Assembly (NCBI RefSeq): GCF_023617245.1
Contig: NZ_CP067396.1
Span: 1,364,001-1,428,000, forward strand
DNA length: 64,000 bases
From: Lysobacter enzymogenes
Lineage (GTDB): Bacteria; Pseudomonadota; Gammaproteobacteria; Xanthomonadales; Xanthomonadaceae
Direction of reading: 5' to 3'
Part shown: positions 8,583-16,458 of the stretch, in pieces
Numbering within the stretch: the first letter of the stretch is position 1
How the letters are laid out: each line of letters begins with the position of its first letter
Made by a program: the position numbers and the translations under genes
Notes under the pieces: model-generated
Told to the model about the DNA's origin: nothing
What the model saw: only the letters and a program-made list of their open reading frames with translations
The model's database searches: none

Positions 8583-10820
8583 TCAGCCGCGGTCGGCGTT
8601 CATGACCTTGGCCCAGGCGCGGACGAAGTCGTCGACGAACTTGCGCTTGGCGTCGTCGGACGCGTAAACCTCCGCCACCGCGCGCAGTTCGGAGTTGGAG
8701 CCGAACACCAGGTCGACCGGCGTCGCCGTCCACTTCGCCGCGCCGGACGCGCGGTCCTTGCCTTCGTACAGACCCGGCGCCGCGGCCGACTTCGACCACA
8801 CCGTGTCCATCGACAGCAGATTGACGAAGAACGCGTTGTCGAGCTGCCCCGGCGTAGCGGTGAGCACGCCGGCGGTCGAGCGGCCGGCGTTGGCGCCGAT
8901 CGCGCGCAGGCCGCCGACCAGCGCCGTCATCTCCGCCACGGTCAGGTCGAGCGCATCGGCCTTGTCGACCAGCGCCGCGGCCGGATCGAGCCCGGCCGCG
9001 GCCGTGTAGTAGTTGCGGAAGCCGTCGGCCTTGGGCTCGAGATGAGCGAAGGAGGCGACATCGGTCTGCTCCTGCGCGGCATCGACGCGGCCCGGCGCGA
9101 ACGGCACCGTCACCGTGTAGCCGGCCTTGGCCGCGGCCTGCTCGATGCCGGCGTTGCCGCCGAGCACGATCAGGTCGGCCAGCGAGACCTGCTTGCCGGA
9201 CTTCGCGAACTCGCGCTGCACCGCATCGAGCTTGTCCAGCGCCTGCGCCAGCTCGGCCGGATCGTTGACCGCCCAGCCGCGCTGCGGCTCCAGCCGCAGG
9301 CGCGCGCCGTTGGCGCCGCCGCGCATGTCGGTGCCGCGGAAGGTCGACGCCGAGGCCCAGGCGGTGCGCACCAACTGCGGCGCGGTCAGGCCCGAGGCCA
9401 GCAGCCGCGCCTTGAGCGCGCGCTGGTCCGCCTCGCCGAGCGCAGCGAAGCCGGGCTTGGGCAATGGGTCCTGCCAGCCGAAGGTCTGGCTGGGCACGTC
9501 CTTGCCGAGGTAGCGCGCCTGCGGCCCGAGATCGCGATGGGTGAGCTTGAACCACGCGCGCGCGAACGCGTCGGCGAACTCCTGCGGATTCTCGTGCCAG
9601 CGATCGGCGATCTTGCGGAAGCCGGGGTCTTCCTTGATCGCGATGTCGGTGGTGAACATGATCGGCGCGTGGGTCTTGCCCTTGATGTGCGCGTCGGGCA
9701 CCAGCCGCGCCGCGGACGCGTCGGTCGGTATCCACTGGGTCGCGCCGGCCGGGCTCTTGGTCTTGACCCAATCGAAGCCGAGCAGATTGTCTAGGTACTG
9801 GGTGGTGAACTTGATCGGATTCGCCGACCACGCGCCTTCCAGCCCGCTGCTGACGGTGTCTTCGGCATTGCCCTTGCCGCACTTGTTCTCCCAGCCCAGG
9901 CCCTGTTTCTCCACGCCCACGGCGGACGGTTCGGCACCGACGCATTGCTCCGGCTTGTGCGCGCCGTGGGCCTTGCCGAAGGTGTGGCCGCCGGCGATCA
10001 GCGCCAGCGTCTCTTCGTCGTCCATCGCCATGTTGCCGAACGCGCGGCGGATGTCGGCGGCGGCGGACATCGGATCGTGGTTGCCGTTGGGGCCTTCCGG
10101 GTTGACGTAGATCAGGCCCATCTGGGTCGCGGCGAGCGGGCCCTTGAGGTTGCCCTTCGCGTCGCGGCGCCGGTCGGTCATCATCTTGGTTTCCGGCCCC
10201 CAGAACACCACGTCCGGCTGCCAGGCATCGACGCGGCCGCCGGCGAAACCGAGGGTCTTGAAGCCCATGTCCTCGAGCGCGACGTTGCCGCTCAGCACCA
10301 TCAGGTCGCCCCACGACAGCTTGCGTCCGTACTTCTGCTTGATCGGCCACACCAATCGGCGCGCCTTGTCGAGGCTGACGTTGTCGGGCCAGGAGTTGAG
10401 CGGGTCGAAGCGCTGCTCGCCGCCGTCGGAGCCGCCGCGGCCGTCGCCGACGCGATAGGTGCCGGCGCTGTGCCAGGCCATGCGGATGAAGAACGGGCCG
10501 TAGTGGCCGTAGTCCGCCGGCCACCACGGCTGCGAAGTGGTCAGGGTCTTGCGGATGTCGGCCTTGACCGCGTCGAGGTCGAGGCTGGCGAATTCCTTGG
10601 CGTAGTCGTAGTCCGCGCCATAGGGGTTGGACTGCGTCTCGTGCTGGCGCAGGGCGGACAGATCCAGCGTCTGCGGCCACCAGTCGCGGTTGCCCATCGC
10701 CGCCGGCGCGGTCGGCGCGGGGATCTGGGCCGGCGCGGCCGCAGCGTGCGACGGGGTCGGCGTCGACGACACGGCGATGATGGCCGAAGCCAGGATCGAT
10801 ACGGCGATTGGGTGGCGCAT
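8583..10820 (-). CDS. katG: catalase-peroxidase KatG with a signal peptide (periplasmic type)
   Basis: Haem catalase-peroxidase (745 residues) removing hydrogen peroxide. The start codon has a strong AAGGAGG site, and residues 1-26 form a signal peptide (MRHPIAVSILASAIIAVSS, cleavage near SHAAA), so export to the periplasm is expected, as in KatP-type enzymes. The distal site R-M-A-W-H-SAGTYR, the tyrosine segment GLIYVNPEGPNG, and MAMDDEETLALIAGGHTFGK with the proximal His are present, so the Trp-Tyr-Met adduct can form. The C-terminal degenerate half is complete. A c-type cytochrome gene lies 81 nt upstream on the same strand, so the two are probably one operon. Confidence 0.95.
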   Translation of the reverse strand: MRHPIAVSILASAIIAVSSTPTPSHAAAAPAQIPAPTAPAAMGNRDWWPQTLDLSALRQHETQSNPYGADYDYAKEFASLDLDAVKADIRKTLTTSQPWWPADYGHYGPFFIRMAWHSAGTYRVGDGRGGSDGGEQRFDPLNSWPDNVSLDKARRLVWPIKQKYGRKLSWGDLMVLSGNVALEDMGFKTLGFAGGRVDAWQPDVVFWGPETKMMTDRRRDAKGNLKGPLAATQMGLIYVNPEGPNGNHDPMSAAADIRRAFGNMAMDDEETLALIAGGHTFGKAHGAHKPEQCVGAEPSAVGVEKQGLGWENKCGKGNAEDTVSSGLEGAWSANPIKFTTQYLDNLLGFDWVKTKSPAGATQWIPTDASAARLVPDAHIKGKTHAPIMFTTDIAIKEDPGFRKIADRWHENPQEFADAFARAWFKLTHRDLGPQARYLGKDVPSQTFGWQDPLPKPGFAALGEADQRALKARLLASGLTAPQLVRTAWASASTFRGTDMRGGANGARLRLEPQRGWAVNDPAELAQALDKLDAVQREFAKSGKQVSLADLIVLGGNAGIEQAAAKAGYTVTVPFAPGRVDAAQEQTDVASFAHLEPKADGFRNYYTAAAGLDPAAALVDKADALDLTVAEMTALVGGLRAIGANAGRSTAGVLTATPGQLDNAFFVNLLSMDTVWSKSAAAPGLYEGKDRASGAAKWTATPVDLVFGSNSELRAVAEVYASDDAKRKFVDDFVRAWAKVMNADRG

Positions 10821-10901
10821 GGTTGCCTCCTTCAGGCAGGAAAATTCCGCGAGATGCCGCGGTCGCGGCCTCGCGATCGTCGCGGTGTCGGCCGCGGCGG
10901 G

Positions 10902-11294
10902 TCAGTCGGCCGGCTGTTGCAGGTAAGCGATCAGCGCCGCGCGATGTTCGGCCTTGGCCAGGCCGTTGAAGGTCGGACACATGCCCGGATGCGTGGTCCG
11001 CGGCGACTCCAGGAACGCGTCGAGCCTGGCCGGGCTCCACTTGAAATCCTGGCCGCGCAGTTCGCTCGCATAAGCGAAGTGCGGCAGCGACGCCGCCGCG
11101 CGGCCGACGATGCCGTTGAGGTGCGGGCCGGTCGCCGAGCGGTCGGCGGCATTCGTCGAATGGCACGCGGCGCAGCGGATGAAATGCCGTTTGCCTTCCT
11201 GCGCCGACGCCGCCGGTCCGGTCGACGAGGCGACGGCAGGGAACAGCGCGATGGCGATGGACATCATCGTCGCCGGCAATGGATACCGCCTCAT
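10902..11294 (-). CDS. periplasmic c-type cytochrome, likely partner of KatG
   Basis: Small class I cytochrome c. The ATG at 11294 starts directly with a signal peptide (MRRYPLPATMMSIAIALFPA, then VASS) and gives 130 residues; a start at 11345 would only add a charged stretch before it. The haem site is CAACH (RCAACHSTNAADRSATGPHL), with a Pro/Gly segment and a candidate distal Met in HPGMCPTF. It is transcribed ahead of katG with 81 nt between, so an electron-donor role for a periplasmic peroxidase is plausible but inferred. Confidence 0.88.
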   Translation of the reverse strand: MRRYPLPATMMSIAIALFPAVASSTGPAASAQEGKRHFIRCAACHSTNAADRSATGPHLNGIVGRAAASLPHFAYASELRGQDFKWSPARLDAFLESPRTTHPGMCPTFNGLAKAEHRAALIAYLQQPAD

Positions 11295-12181
11295 GCGCTC
11301 GCCCCTGGTTGCGTCGGATCGAGCGTTCGCTCGAATGGGCGCCATGATTAGGCCCGCGTGGCCATCGGGAAAAATTGATTGTTCCGATGAAGGCTATCGA
11401 CGGTTTCTATGAAAAAGTTTTCCAATGGACGAACGACGCAGGAAATGCGCGCGGCGTAGCGGAAATTTTCCGCATGCATCGACAAATGAACGATGGCGGC
11501 CGCGGTTTTCGATTCGCGCGCTCGCGTGTGCGCGTGCGCGGATTCGAGAGGTTCATCGGTAGTCGCTCGTGACGAAGCTTACAGGTTGCGCGGGCTCGGG
11601 TTCGCGCGTTGCGGACGGATGCTGCGATGCGTGCGCGCATTTGCGCCGGGTCGGATGCGGTTGCTCGCCGCGCCGACAGCGAGGGGCACGCCGGCGTCGC
11701 TTGAAGCGAGCGCGGCTACGGGTCGGGTCGTCGCGACACAACAAGCGCGTCGGACTTCCCACGCCGGCGGCGCGGCTGGCTTTGCGCCCGGGCAAGCCGG
11801 TTCCGGGCGGGGCGACATCGATGCGCCGATGCCGCGAGCACGCACCCGCAAGCGGCCACGAATCCGCCAGCCAGCCGGCCAAGGCAGGCATGAACGCCGC
11901 GGGCGCGGTTGCGGTAACCTTGCGCGGGACATCGGGCGCCCGTGCGCCTCGGCGTCCGGCGGCCCCTGGCTTGGGATCGCGCCGCTGCGGGGCCGCCCGC
12001 GGCGGGCCCGAGCTTCGCCGCGACGCCTCGGAGCCCTGCGCTGCCGCGGCGCGCCCGCGCAGGGCCGGCCGAAGCCTGGTGCCCAAGCCGGCGCCTTCGC
12101 CCGGAACACCTAAGTTATTGATCAACCTGATATGCCGGGTGGCGCACCTGCCGCCGAACCCGCTGCCGGAGTCTTGTCGAA
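11295..12181. other. gene-poor spacer between the cytochrome gene and queC
   Basis: About 890 bases with no convincing gene. Open frames here give Arg/Ala/Pro-rich translations typical of random high-GC frames. The first 150 bases are AT-richer and probably hold the katG-operon promoter; ATCGG (11364-11368) and CCGAT (11384-11388) form an inverted repeat there, a weak operator candidate. The last 60 bases before queC are also AT-richer and may hold its promoter. Confidence 0.55.
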
Positions 12182-12880
12182 ATGAAGAAAGCCGTCGTCC
12201 TCGTCTCCGGAGGCATGGACTCCGCCGTCGTTGCCGCCATCGCCCGCGAACAGGGTTTCGTCGTGCACGCGCTGAGCGTGCGCTACGGCCAGCGCCACAC
12301 CTCCGAACTCGACGCCGCCGCGCGCATCGCCGAATCGATCGGCGCGGCCGCGCACAAGACCGTCAGCGTCGACCTGCGCAGCATCGGCGGCTCGGCCTTG
12401 ACCGACGAGAGCATCCAGGTGCCGCTCGACGACGACGGCCACCCGGTCGGCCAGGACGCGGCCAAGGACGCGATCCCGGTGACCTACGTGCCGGCGCGCA
12501 ACACCATCATGCTGTCGATCGCGCTCGGCTGGGCCGAGGTGCTCGGCGCCAACGACATCTTCTGCGGCGTCAACGCGGTCGATTACTCCGGCTATCCCGA
12601 TTGCCGGCCCGAGTTCGTCGAGGCCTTCGAGCGCCTGGCCAACCTCGCCACCAAGGCCGGGGTCGAGGGCGCCGGGCTGCGCGTGGTCGCGCCGCTGCAG
12701 TTCCTGAGCAAGGCCGACATCGTGCGCGAAGGCGTGCGCCTGGGCGTGGATTTCGGCCAGACCGTGTCGTGCTACAAGGCCGACGACGCCGGCCGCGCCT
12801 GCGGCCACTGCGACGCCTGCCGCCTGCGCGCCGAAGGCTTCCACGCCGCCGGCGTGGCCGATCCGACCCGCTACGTCTGA
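12182..12880 (+). CDS. queC: 7-cyano-7-deazaguanine synthase QueC
   Basis: QueC converts 7-carboxy-7-deazaguanine to preQ0 using ATP and ammonia, directly after QueE. The PP-loop SGGMDSAV is at residues 10-17, the family stretch VPARNTIMLSIALGWAE is central, GVNAVDYSGYPDCRPEF follows, and the C-terminal zinc site is SCYKADDAGRACGHCDAC (four Cys). The 232 residues are the family length and the start is MKKAVVLVSGGMDS. It ends 89 nt before tRNA-Lys; tRNA-Lys is not a queuosine substrate, so the adjacency reflects locus order. Confidence 0.96.
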   Translation: MKKAVVLVSGGMDSAVVAAIAREQGFVVHALSVRYGQRHTSELDAAARIAESIGAAAHKTVSVDLRSIGGSALTDESIQVPLDDDGHPVGQDAAKDAIPVTYVPARNTIMLSIALGWAEVLGANDIFCGVNAVDYSGYPDCRPEFVEAFERLANLATKAGVEGAGLRVVAPLQFLSKADIVREGVRLGVDFGQTVSCYKADDAGRACGHCDACRLRAEGFHAAGVADPTRYV

Positions 12881-12969
12881 ACAGGCGCGGGGCAGGGGCC
12901 TGACTCGGGCCCCGTCCTGGGCTAGAATGCCCGGCTCCGGCGCGTCCGGAGCCTTGCAGCCACTGCAAC

Positions 12970-13045
12970 GGGTCGTTAGCTCAGTCGGTAGAGCATCGGA
13001 CTTTTAATCCGCTGGTCGATGGTTCGAATCCATCACGACCCACCA
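12970..13045 (+). tRNA. tRNA-Lys (anticodon UUU)
   Basis: A 76-nt cloverleaf with encoded CCA: acceptor GGGTCGT pairs with ACGACCC, the D arm contains AGCTCAGTCGGTAGAGC, the anticodon TTT is at 13003-13005 in loop CTTTTAA, and the T arm contains GGTTCGAATCC. The outermost anticodon-stem pair looks mismatched (T:C); the other stems are good. The low-GC island begins directly after it, and tRNA 3' ends are common integration sites. Confidence 0.96.
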
Positions 13046-13086
13046 TTCCCCGCGGTCCAACCGCGTCTGTCCGCCACACCCCCTCA

Positions 13087-13113
13087 CGAAAGGCCTTGTT
13101 TTCGGCCTTTTCG
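13087..13113 (+). terminator. probable terminator of tRNA-Lys
   Basis: The stem CGAAAGGCC / GGCCTTTTCG around a TTGTTTTC loop lies 42 nt after the tRNA. It has the GGCC hairpin plus T-rich trailing arm of an intrinsic terminator, although no long T-tract follows. Confidence 0.65.
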
Positions 13114-13156
13114 TCGCGGGCCTGTGGACTCGTCAAACATCCATAGCCCCTGGTTC

Positions 13157-13171
13157 GGCGAAAATTTCGCC
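13157..13171. repeat. 15-bp inverted repeat at the start of the island
   Basis: GGCGAAAATTTCGCC is perfectly symmetrical around a central A and sits about 110 nt after tRNA-Lys. Base composition falls here from core-like to AT-richer. It could be an operator for the downstream cassette or part of an old recombination site; there is no matching second copy in the window. Confidence 0.4.
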
Positions 13172-13326
13172 AAGTTTTCTCTGTTTTCTCCCTTCCTGTG
13201 GACTGCAGACCAATGGATGGGTTTCGGCGGGGTTACGGATCAATGGGTTACGGCTGGTCTTTTCAGCGAGTTTTATCGCGATCAAAATGTCGTAACGAAT
13301 TGCAACTAGCTACCAGGGATGGAGAT

Positions 13327-14298
13327 ATGAATGCCGACGACAGAACCGTGTACGGGCTCGAAGCTCCGCTGCGACTGCTGGCATCGCATGCCATAGCCAA
13401 TCCCGGCTTCCAGTCGGAGCGCCGCGGCAAATTCGTTGCTAAAGGAGCATCGTTCAAGGATCAGCCCGCTGAGATTGACCTCCGAGGTCTCACCATCCTT
13501 GGGGTCCCGCTGGTGAAATTCACCATGAAATCGGCAGGTGATGATGAGCAGCTACTGACGATCAAATTCGACTGTGCCAAGACGGAAGCCGATGCGTACG
13601 GCTTCCTTCAACAACTCGCTGACGCGTGGTCGGCCTCGTTGGCGGTTGGCCAGCCTGATCCGTGGTACGGCAACCTCTACGTGGATATTCGATGGGCCGG
13701 CGTGCAGCCGCTCAAAGCACAACAGAGCGGTGCGATAGACATACGGACGTCGATGGAGATGACCACGACGGATGGCGTACCCGTCGACTCCAAGCGCTTA
13801 TCAGGCTTACGTTGGTCTCCGCTCACCGACGTGTTCGTGGAGGGTATGAAGGCACCACAGCCAAAGTCGAAGTTCCTGTTCTGGTTCGTCATTTTGGAGG
13901 AGCTGGAGAAACGCACGGAATTCCGCTCATTGTTCAATCCGATGTTTGAGCCTGAGCAAAAAGAAGCGCTGCGGGATGTTGTGCGCTTGGACAGTGCAGC
14001 TTTACAGCGCCTAAAAAGCCTTCTGGACAATCCGGATGCTACTCGCGAGAGCCGAGCGGTGAAACTTTCCCGCATCCTTGATGAGATAGGCTGTTCAAGT
14101 GTCGCTGGGTTGAATATATCCACCCTTGTAGATGAGGCTTGCTGTCGCAAATTGATCGCGCAACGCAACTTGGTCGCCCATAAGGGAGGCAGCATCGACA
14201 CTGACTTTCTGTACTCGGTGCTTTTCCCTCTCAGCATAGCCGCGCTGAACTACATCCTAGACCAAGAGGCGGAGAGTGCAACGGAATCCGAATCCTAA
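13327..14298 (+). CDS. HEPN-domain protein with a large unknown N-terminal domain
   Basis: Unknown 323-residue protein. ATG 13327 has AGGGA six bases upstream; the same frame is open farther upstream but without good initiation signals. The C-terminal part contains AQRNLVAHKGGSIDTDF, in which R-N-x-x-x-H matches the R-x(4-6)-H catalytic motif of HEPN RNases, followed by the GG-x-x-D feature seen in many HEPN proteins. The N-terminal 200 residues (IDLRGLTILGVPLVKFTM, WYGNLYVDIRWAG) are predicted beta-rich and I cannot place them. GC and codon use are lower than in core genes. With the next two genes it forms a same-strand cassette. A defence or toxin role is inference from HEPN biology. Confidence 0.8.
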   Translation: MNADDRTVYGLEAPLRLLASHAIANPGFQSERRGKFVAKGASFKDQPAEIDLRGLTILGVPLVKFTMKSAGDDEQLLTIKFDCAKTEADAYGFLQQLADAWSASLAVGQPDPWYGNLYVDIRWAGVQPLKAQQSGAIDIRTSMEMTTTDGVPVDSKRLSGLRWSPLTDVFVEGMKAPQPKSKFLFWFVILEELEKRTEFRSLFNPMFEPEQKEALRDVVRLDSAALQRLKSLLDNPDATRESRAVKLSRILDEIGCSSVAGLNISTLVDEACCRKLIAQRNLVAHKGGSIDTDFLYSVLFPLSIAALNYILDQEAESATESES

Positions 14299-14392
14299 AC
14301 GCCGTACAGCGCGAGCAGGACGGGAGCCGTGCTCGGACGCAACTAGCTCCTATTGACAGTCAGTCTGGTCAGTAAACTTGAATGGAGTTGAT

Positions 14393-14647
14393 ATGGAGCT
14401 ACTCGAATTGTTGCAGTTGGTGGAGAAAGGTCCATTTACTTTCCACATCAGAGATTCAGAGTTTTCAGATGTGCTTGATCTTATCGATGGTCAGGCGAGC
14501 GGGGCCTTTAACCACATCACGCGGAGCATCGATTCAATGCGAGATGGTGATATTGGCGAGGTGTATTTAAGTGTTCAAATCAACGGGCTGTCCTTATTTG
14601 GCGAGCATCTTTTGCTGAGCTTGGACAAGCGCGCCTCCAACTCCTAA
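14393..14647 (+). CDS. small unknown protein between two HEPN genes
   Basis: 84 residues (MELLELLQLVEKGPFTFHIR and onward), acidic, no cysteine, no signal peptide. ATG 14393 has GGAG five bases upstream; an in-frame TTG at 14378 is less likely. It is 94 nt after the first HEPN gene and 71 nt before the second, on the same strand, with the same low-GC composition. Size, charge and position would suit an antitoxin or small partner, but no family is recognised and the function is unknown. A TTGACA box at 14353-14358 upstream may mark a promoter. Confidence 0.6.
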   Translation: MELLELLQLVEKGPFTFHIRDSEFSDVLDLIDGQASGAFNHITRSIDSMRDGDIGEVYLSVQINGLSLFGEHLLLSLDKRASNS

Positions 14648-14718
14648 GAAAGCTCGCCGCGAATTTGGTGCAGACAAGGCGTGGTAGACGACGCTAGTTC
14701 TTATTTCTGGGGTATGAG

Positions 14719-15300
14719 ATGACTGATAACGAGAAAGTCAGGCAGTCGCTCCACACCTTGCTGACTCAGGCAGAAATCGACTTCGAAATGTGGAAGGCAA
14801 TGCGTAATGCGCGAGCTGATCCCGAAGTAACTGTGATGCTAAATCGAAGGTATGCTCGATTCTACATTGCAGCCGAAAATGGTCTCTTTAATTCTTTAGT
14901 TACAATTCTGTATAAGTTGTTCGAAACCCGTCCCGATACCGTGAATTTCCGTCAGCTTATCAAGATGCTTCCGGAAGATATGGATTCGGGCATAAAGGAG
15001 GAAATAGATGCGCTGATGCGTGTTACAAAAGAGACCTGGCTAAAGGTGGTCCAAGTTCGAAATAAGGTTGTCGGCCACCAATCCATGATTGAAAGCGTTG
15101 AAGATGTGTACCGCGAGGCGGGTATTTCGATTTGTGAGCTAGAAGAGATGGTCAAGAACGCACAAAAGCTTCTTGTACTAGTGGCCGGAAAATTCCACGA
15201 CACGCATGTTGTCTTCAACTTGAAAGGTACGGCCGCATTCGACAATCTTCTCGGTGATCTTCGCGCTAGTCCGGCGTGGCGTCCAGGTCGAAATAGCTAA
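14719..15300 (+). CDS. AbiU2-like HEPN protein
   Basis: 193 residues, almost entirely helical in appearance, with VVQVRNKVVGHQS near residue 117: R-N-K-V-V-G-H fits the R-x(4-6)-H motif of HEPN RNases. The architecture (N-terminal helices with FYIAAENGLFNSLVTILYKL, then LFETRPDTVNFRQLIKML, then the R...H helix) resembles the abortive-infection AbiU2 group, judged by eye. ATG 14719 follows GGGG at 14709-14712. GC is well below the window average. It is the second HEPN gene in 2 kb, and an RNA-targeting defence or toxin role is inferred. Confidence 0.78.
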   Translation: MTDNEKVRQSLHTLLTQAEIDFEMWKAMRNARADPEVTVMLNRRYARFYIAAENGLFNSLVTILYKLFETRPDTVNFRQLIKMLPEDMDSGIKEEIDALMRVTKETWLKVVQVRNKVVGHQSMIESVEDVYREAGISICELEEMVKNAQKLLVLVAGKFHDTHVVFNLKGTAAFDNLLGDLRASPAWRPGRNS

Positions 15301-15329
15301 GTGCCAAGCATTTTCCAGGGGATATCAGC

Positions 15330-15341
15330 TGCTAGCTAGCA
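15330..15341. promoter_or_regulatory. 12-bp perfect palindrome between the HEPN cassette and H-NS gene
   Basis: TGCTAGCTAGCA is self-complementary and lies 30 nt after the second HEPN gene. Related AACTAGCT sequences precede the first two cassette genes (13304, 14341). A dimeric regulator site is possible; nothing else in the 15301-15552 spacer is recognisable. Confidence 0.3.
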
Positions 15342-15552
15342 TAGGAGCGCAACCTGAGGCATGGCCGGGGTCGTGAATTTCGGTACGAGAATGCGCGGTG
15401 CAATTGACGCATGGCGATTTCCAGCTAGCTGCAGAAGGCAGACCCGGCCACCTTGGCGCCGTCAAGCAATCTGGGGCGCTAGAGGGCGCTTAGCCACCAG
15501 TAAACAGAAGATTGGCTCCTGCATCATGCCCCTCGCCCCGCGCACAGCGGCG

Positions 15553-15972
15553 TCAGCCTCGCTTGACGAGTGTTCGTTTACCGATTGAATCTGTTTTCCG
15601 CGCAGTCGGCCTCGCCAAGCCTGGGACCAGGAAGTCACTGGGATGCTGTCCAAATCTGATCTTCTTGGCGAGCCAACGCGGCATGCTCCCTCGGCCTGAC
15701 CAGGTGTTGCGCTCGTTGTCTGGGTTGCGGTACTTGGGCGCGATCTTGGCTGGCTTGCGGCGTGCTCCCCGCTTCCGTCGGATCGGAGGGGCTGTAGGCT
15801 GCTCGCCAAAGAGTTCTTCTATCGTGTAGCCATGTTTTGCAGCAAGAGCGACCGCTTGCCGACGCACCGAAGCGGCAGGGCGACGCTTTGATAGGAGTTG
15901 CTTTCGCTTCTCCGCAGAAGTAAGAAGGGACGTCAGCTCCCGTAAGCTAAGTTCGTCGATATTGAAGTTCAT
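15553..15972 (-). CDS. H-NS family nucleoid protein (island copy)
   Basis: 139 residues. The N-terminal helical oligomerisation part (MNFNIDELSLRELTSLLTSA, EKRKQLLSKRR) is followed by an AT-hook-like basic linker (PPIRRKRGARRKPAK) and the H-NS C-terminal DNA-binding motif YRNPDNERNTWSGRGSMPRW. H-NS proteins bind AT-rich, often foreign DNA and silence it. The gene sits inside the low-GC island, facing the HEPN cassette, which suits local silencing. A close paralogue of the same length lies at 27278-27697. Confidence 0.9.
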   Translation of the reverse strand: MNFNIDELSLRELTSLLTSAEKRKQLLSKRRPAASVRRQAVALAAKHGYTIEELFGEQPTAPPIRRKRGARRKPAKIAPKYRNPDNERNTWSGRGSMPRWLAKKIRFGQHPSDFLVPGLARPTARKTDSIGKRTLVKRG

Positions 15973-16104
15973 GCTTTCCAGATTCCAACTCCGCCCATGC
16001 GCCTGTCAAGCAGCCTCGGCTTCAGCCCGGTGGGCGCCAGGTGTCATGCGACGGCAATTTAACGACACGCCGGTAGGATAAGAGCCTCCCTTCCGAGAAA
16101 TGTC

Positions 16105-16458
16105 GTGACCGAATCGGCGATCCGTGGCACCTGCCATTGCGGCACGGTAGAAATCGTCCTGAGCGCATTCCCGCCGACGATCACCGAATGCAATTGCTCG
16201 CTGTGCCGCCGGTACGGCGTGCTTTGGGCCTACGTCGAAACTGACCAGGTGTTGGAACTTCCCGATCCCAGCCTTACAGACGCTTATGCGTGGAATGGCC
16301 GAAATGTGGACTTCCTCCGCTGCAGAGACTGCGGCTGTATCACCCATTGGGTGCCACGAAAGAAGGGGCGAACTTCGCGCGGGATCAACGCGAGAATTTT
16401 CGATCCAGAGCTGGTGGCGCAGAGCAAGCGCATTCTTCGCGACGGCGCCAACAAGTAG
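16105..16458 (+). CDS. GFA/CENP-V family zinc protein
   Basis: 117 residues of the glutathione-dependent formaldehyde-activating (GFA)/CENP-V family. Zinc ligands are visible as GTCHCGTVEIVL (C-x-C), ECNCSLCRRYG (C-x-C-x2-C), and a distal C-x2-C in LRCRDCGCITHW. Members bind zinc, and some act on S-hydroxymethylglutathione; many have no known substrate. The start is GTG 16105, since the nearby ATG at 16100 is in another frame. It is divergent from the H-NS gene, with 132 nt between. Confidence 0.85.
   Translation: MTESAIRGTCHCGTVEIVLSAFPPTITECNCSLCRRYGVLWAYVETDQVLELPDPSLTDAYAWNGRNVDFLRCRDCGCITHWVPRKKGRTSRGINARIFDPELVAQSKRILRDGANK

Noticed and set aside
11364..11400. OxyR operator for the katG operon
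   Set aside because: The inverted repeat ATCGG-N15-CCGAT does not fit the OxyR spacing pattern well enough to name it.
11346..12125. Long frames in the spacer before queC as a hidden gene
   Set aside because: All frames give Arg/Ala/Pro-rich chains without ribosome sites or hydrophobic pattern.
13302..15345. Integron attC sites between the small island genes
   Set aside because: The recurrent AACTAGCT looked like cassette boundaries, but no RYYYAAC/GTTRRRY pairs with proper spacing and no integrase were found.
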